Shown: in pieces, positions 5,707 to 6,437 of the stretch
Position numbering within the stretch: the first letter of the stretch is position 1
Layout: the number at the start of each line of letters is the position of its first letter
From: Actinomycetes bacterium
Lineage (GTDB): Bacteria > Actinomycetota > Actinomycetes > Streptosporangiales > Streptosporangiaceae
Assembly (NCBI GenBank): GCA_023425615.1
Contig: JAFACJ010000090.1
Coordinates: 1 to 6,437 of the forward strand
Direction of reading: 5' to 3'
DNA: 6,437 nucleotides
The notes under the pieces: generated by a model
Databases searched by the model: none
What the model was told of the DNA's origin: nothing
The model's input: only the letters and a program-made list of their open reading frames with translations
Translations under genes and position numbers: made by a program

Positions 5707-5982
5707 ATGGCCGGCATGGAAGGCGAAGCGGAACCCCAGCGGGTCAGGACGGAACGCGCGGTGGGAGCCCGCGCCGTCGGCGTCGAGGCCAGCGGTATGA
5801 CGTTCGGGCTCAACTCGGCGCTGGGCGCGCTCGCCGTCGGCTCGCTCGCCGTCGGAGCCGTCGCCGTCGGCGCGCTGGCCATCGGCAGGCTCGCCGTGCG
5901 GAAGGCAGTCGTGCAGCACCTGCGGGCGGGCACCGTCGAGATCGCCCATCTGAAGGTCGGCAGGCTCGACATCACCTCCTGA
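5707..5982 (+). CDS. pentad-repeat small protein (predicted beta-solenoid)
   Basis: This is a 91-residue protein of unknown function. After a polar start (residues 1-15), residues 16-90 fall into 15 consecutive five-residue units without insertion. The unit is roughly x-L-A-V-G: ERAVG, ARAVG, VEASG, MTFGL, NSALG, ALAVG, SLAVG, AVAVG, ALAIG, RLAVR, KAVVQ, HLRAG, TVEIA, HLKVG, RLDIT. Position 4 is mostly Val/Ile/Leu and position 5 mostly Gly, while the outer positions turn polar towards the C-terminus. This periodicity fits a pentapeptide-repeat right-handed beta-helix of about four coils, although the consensus differs from the classical A(D/N)LXX. The hydrophobic middle (units 5-9) could instead lie in or against a membrane. 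Two starts are possible, ATG 5707 or ATG 5716 (88 residues); neither has a good ribosome site. The frame is open upstream to 5482, but that part overlaps the opposing gene. I recall similar GALAIGRLAIG proteins of unknown role in other bacteria. Confidence 0.7.
   Translation: MAGMEGEAEPQRVRTERAVGARAVGVEASGMTFGLNSALGALAVGSLAVGAVAVGALAIGRLAVRKAVVQHLRAGTVEIAHLKVGRLDITS
5752..5976 (+). repeat. degenerate 15-bp tandem repeat encoding the pentads
   Basis: The DNA repeats every 15 bases, most clearly at about 5826-5890, where variants of CTCGCCGTCGG recur. The DNA copies are diverged at silent and non-silent sites while the five-residue pattern persists, which suggests old duplications held by selection on protein structure rather than a fresh slippage array. 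Confidence 0.65.
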
Positions 5983-6001
5983 CCGCCCCGGCGACGAGCG
6001 C

Positions 6002-6017
6002 CCGGCGGGAACGCCGG
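6002..6017. terminator. bidirectional hairpin with GGAA loop
   Basis: A perfect 6-bp stem (CCGGCG and CGCCGG) closed by GGAA, a GNRA-type tetraloop on the plus strand, sits in the 39-base gap between two convergent stops (5982 and 6022). Its placement suits a shared terminator. It has no U-tract. Confidence 0.5.
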
Positions 6018-6021
6018 AAGG

Positions 6022-6437
6022 TCAGCCCAGTTCCGCGGGCAGCGGCTCGCCGTGCAGGACGGTCAGCGAGGTGACCGCACGCGTGAGCACCACGTACAGC
6101 CGGGCCAGGCCGCGCTCCTCGGCCGCGACGATCCCGGCGGGCTCGGCGACCACCACATGGTCGTATTCGAGGCCCTTGGCGAGCGTCGCGGGAATGAGGT
6201 GGACCCGTGCCCCGTCCACCCCTTCGGGGGTGAGCACCGCGTGCTCCACGCCGCTGTCCTCCAGCGCCTTCCCCAGCTCCGCCAGCCGGTCGTCCGCGGC
6301 GATGACACCGATCGACCCGTCCCGCGCCATGACCTCCAGGACCGCCGTGACCGCCGCGTCGTACGCGTCGCGCACCCGGCGCACCGAGAGCGCCCCCGCG
6401 CCGCCGCGCAGCGACCGCGGGGCGGCCAGGCCCGGCG
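6022..6437 (-). CDS. UvrD/HelD-like superfamily 1 helicase, C-terminal part
   Basis: Only the C-terminal 138 or so residues are inside the window; the frame stays open to the right edge, so the gene starts beyond 6437. The GTG at 6384-6382 is an internal codon rather than a likely start, since in-frame residues continue upstream without a stop. The segment VHLIPATLAKGLEYDHVVVAEP is motif V of superfamily 1 (the 'AKGLEYD' core), and RLYVVLTRAVTSLTVLHGEPL is motif VI with the arginine that contacts ATP. The 'YDHVVVAEPAGIVAAEERGLARLYVVLTRA' type of spacing, with a short tail after motif VI, is closest to actinobacterial HelD/HelR proteins, which bind and recycle RNA polymerase. A DNA-repair UvrD-like helicase cannot be excluded from this fragment. 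It converges with the pentad-repeat gene. Confidence 0.8.
   Translation of the reverse strand, partial: PGLAAPRSLRGGAGALSVRRVRDAYDAAVTAVLEVMARDGSIGVIAADDRLAELGKALEDSGVEHAVLTPEGVDGARVHLIPATLAKGLEYDHVVVAEPAGIVAAEERGLARLYVVLTRAVTSLTVLHGEPLPAELG

Noticed and set aside
5826..5890. CRISPR-like or recent minisatellite interpretation of the 15-bp repeats
   Set aside because: The units are adjacent without spacers, in frame, diverged in sequence and explained by the protein pentads.
5682..5975. Minus-strand frames opposite the pentad-repeat gene (Thr/Ala/Pro/Ser-rich repeats)
   Set aside because: They are the mirror image of the plus-strand pentads. The plus-strand frame is preferred because its pentads carry the hydrophobic/glycine periodicity of a fold and grade into a varied polar C-terminus that keeps the register.

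Overview
The window is very GC-rich, with third codon positions dominated by G and C, GTG and TTG starts, and genes packed with 1-4 base overlaps. The protein families fit a high-GC actinomycete (a Streptomyces, Streptosporangium or Actinomadura type of genome). This is inferred from composition and protein style; no marker gene fixes the genus.

Layout: from about 4462 down to 64 the minus strand carries a five-gene run in the order DUF389 membrane protein, ABC ATPase A, ABC-2 permease A, ABC ATPase B, ABC-2 permease B. The four ABC genes overlap by 4, 1 and 4 bases, so they are almost certainly one translationally coupled operon. The DUF389 gene sits only 31 bases upstream and may be its first gene. 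A 116-base, comparatively AT-rich divergent region (4463-4578) separates this run from a plus-strand gene for a secreted lipoprotein with an HNH nuclease fold. That gene converges on a small minus-strand gene of the luciferase-domain/DUF5519 type (5245-5628), with a perfect 8-bp hairpin across the junction. A second divergent spacer (5629-5706) holds an inverted repeat and leads into a 91-residue plus-strand protein made almost wholly of five-residue repeats (5707-5982). This gene converges, over another perfect hairpin, on the C-terminal end of a UvrD/HelD-like superfamily 1 helicase that runs off the right edge.

How the genes work together: the ABC block looks like a two-module exporter or membrane-remodelling system. 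Each ATPase is followed by its own six-helix permease, and the substrate cannot be read from sequence. The other genes appear to be separate transcription units, judging by alternating strands and hairpins between convergent ends.

I do not see a clear new multi-gene system. The least ordinary items are the pentad-repeat protein, the double ABC module headed by DUF389, and the structured 4463-4578 spacer with a 20-base-spaced direct repeat, a 10-bp palindrome and a six-codon mini-ORF that overlaps the lipoprotein start. No tRNA, rRNA, CRISPR array, insertion sequence or attachment site was recognised.
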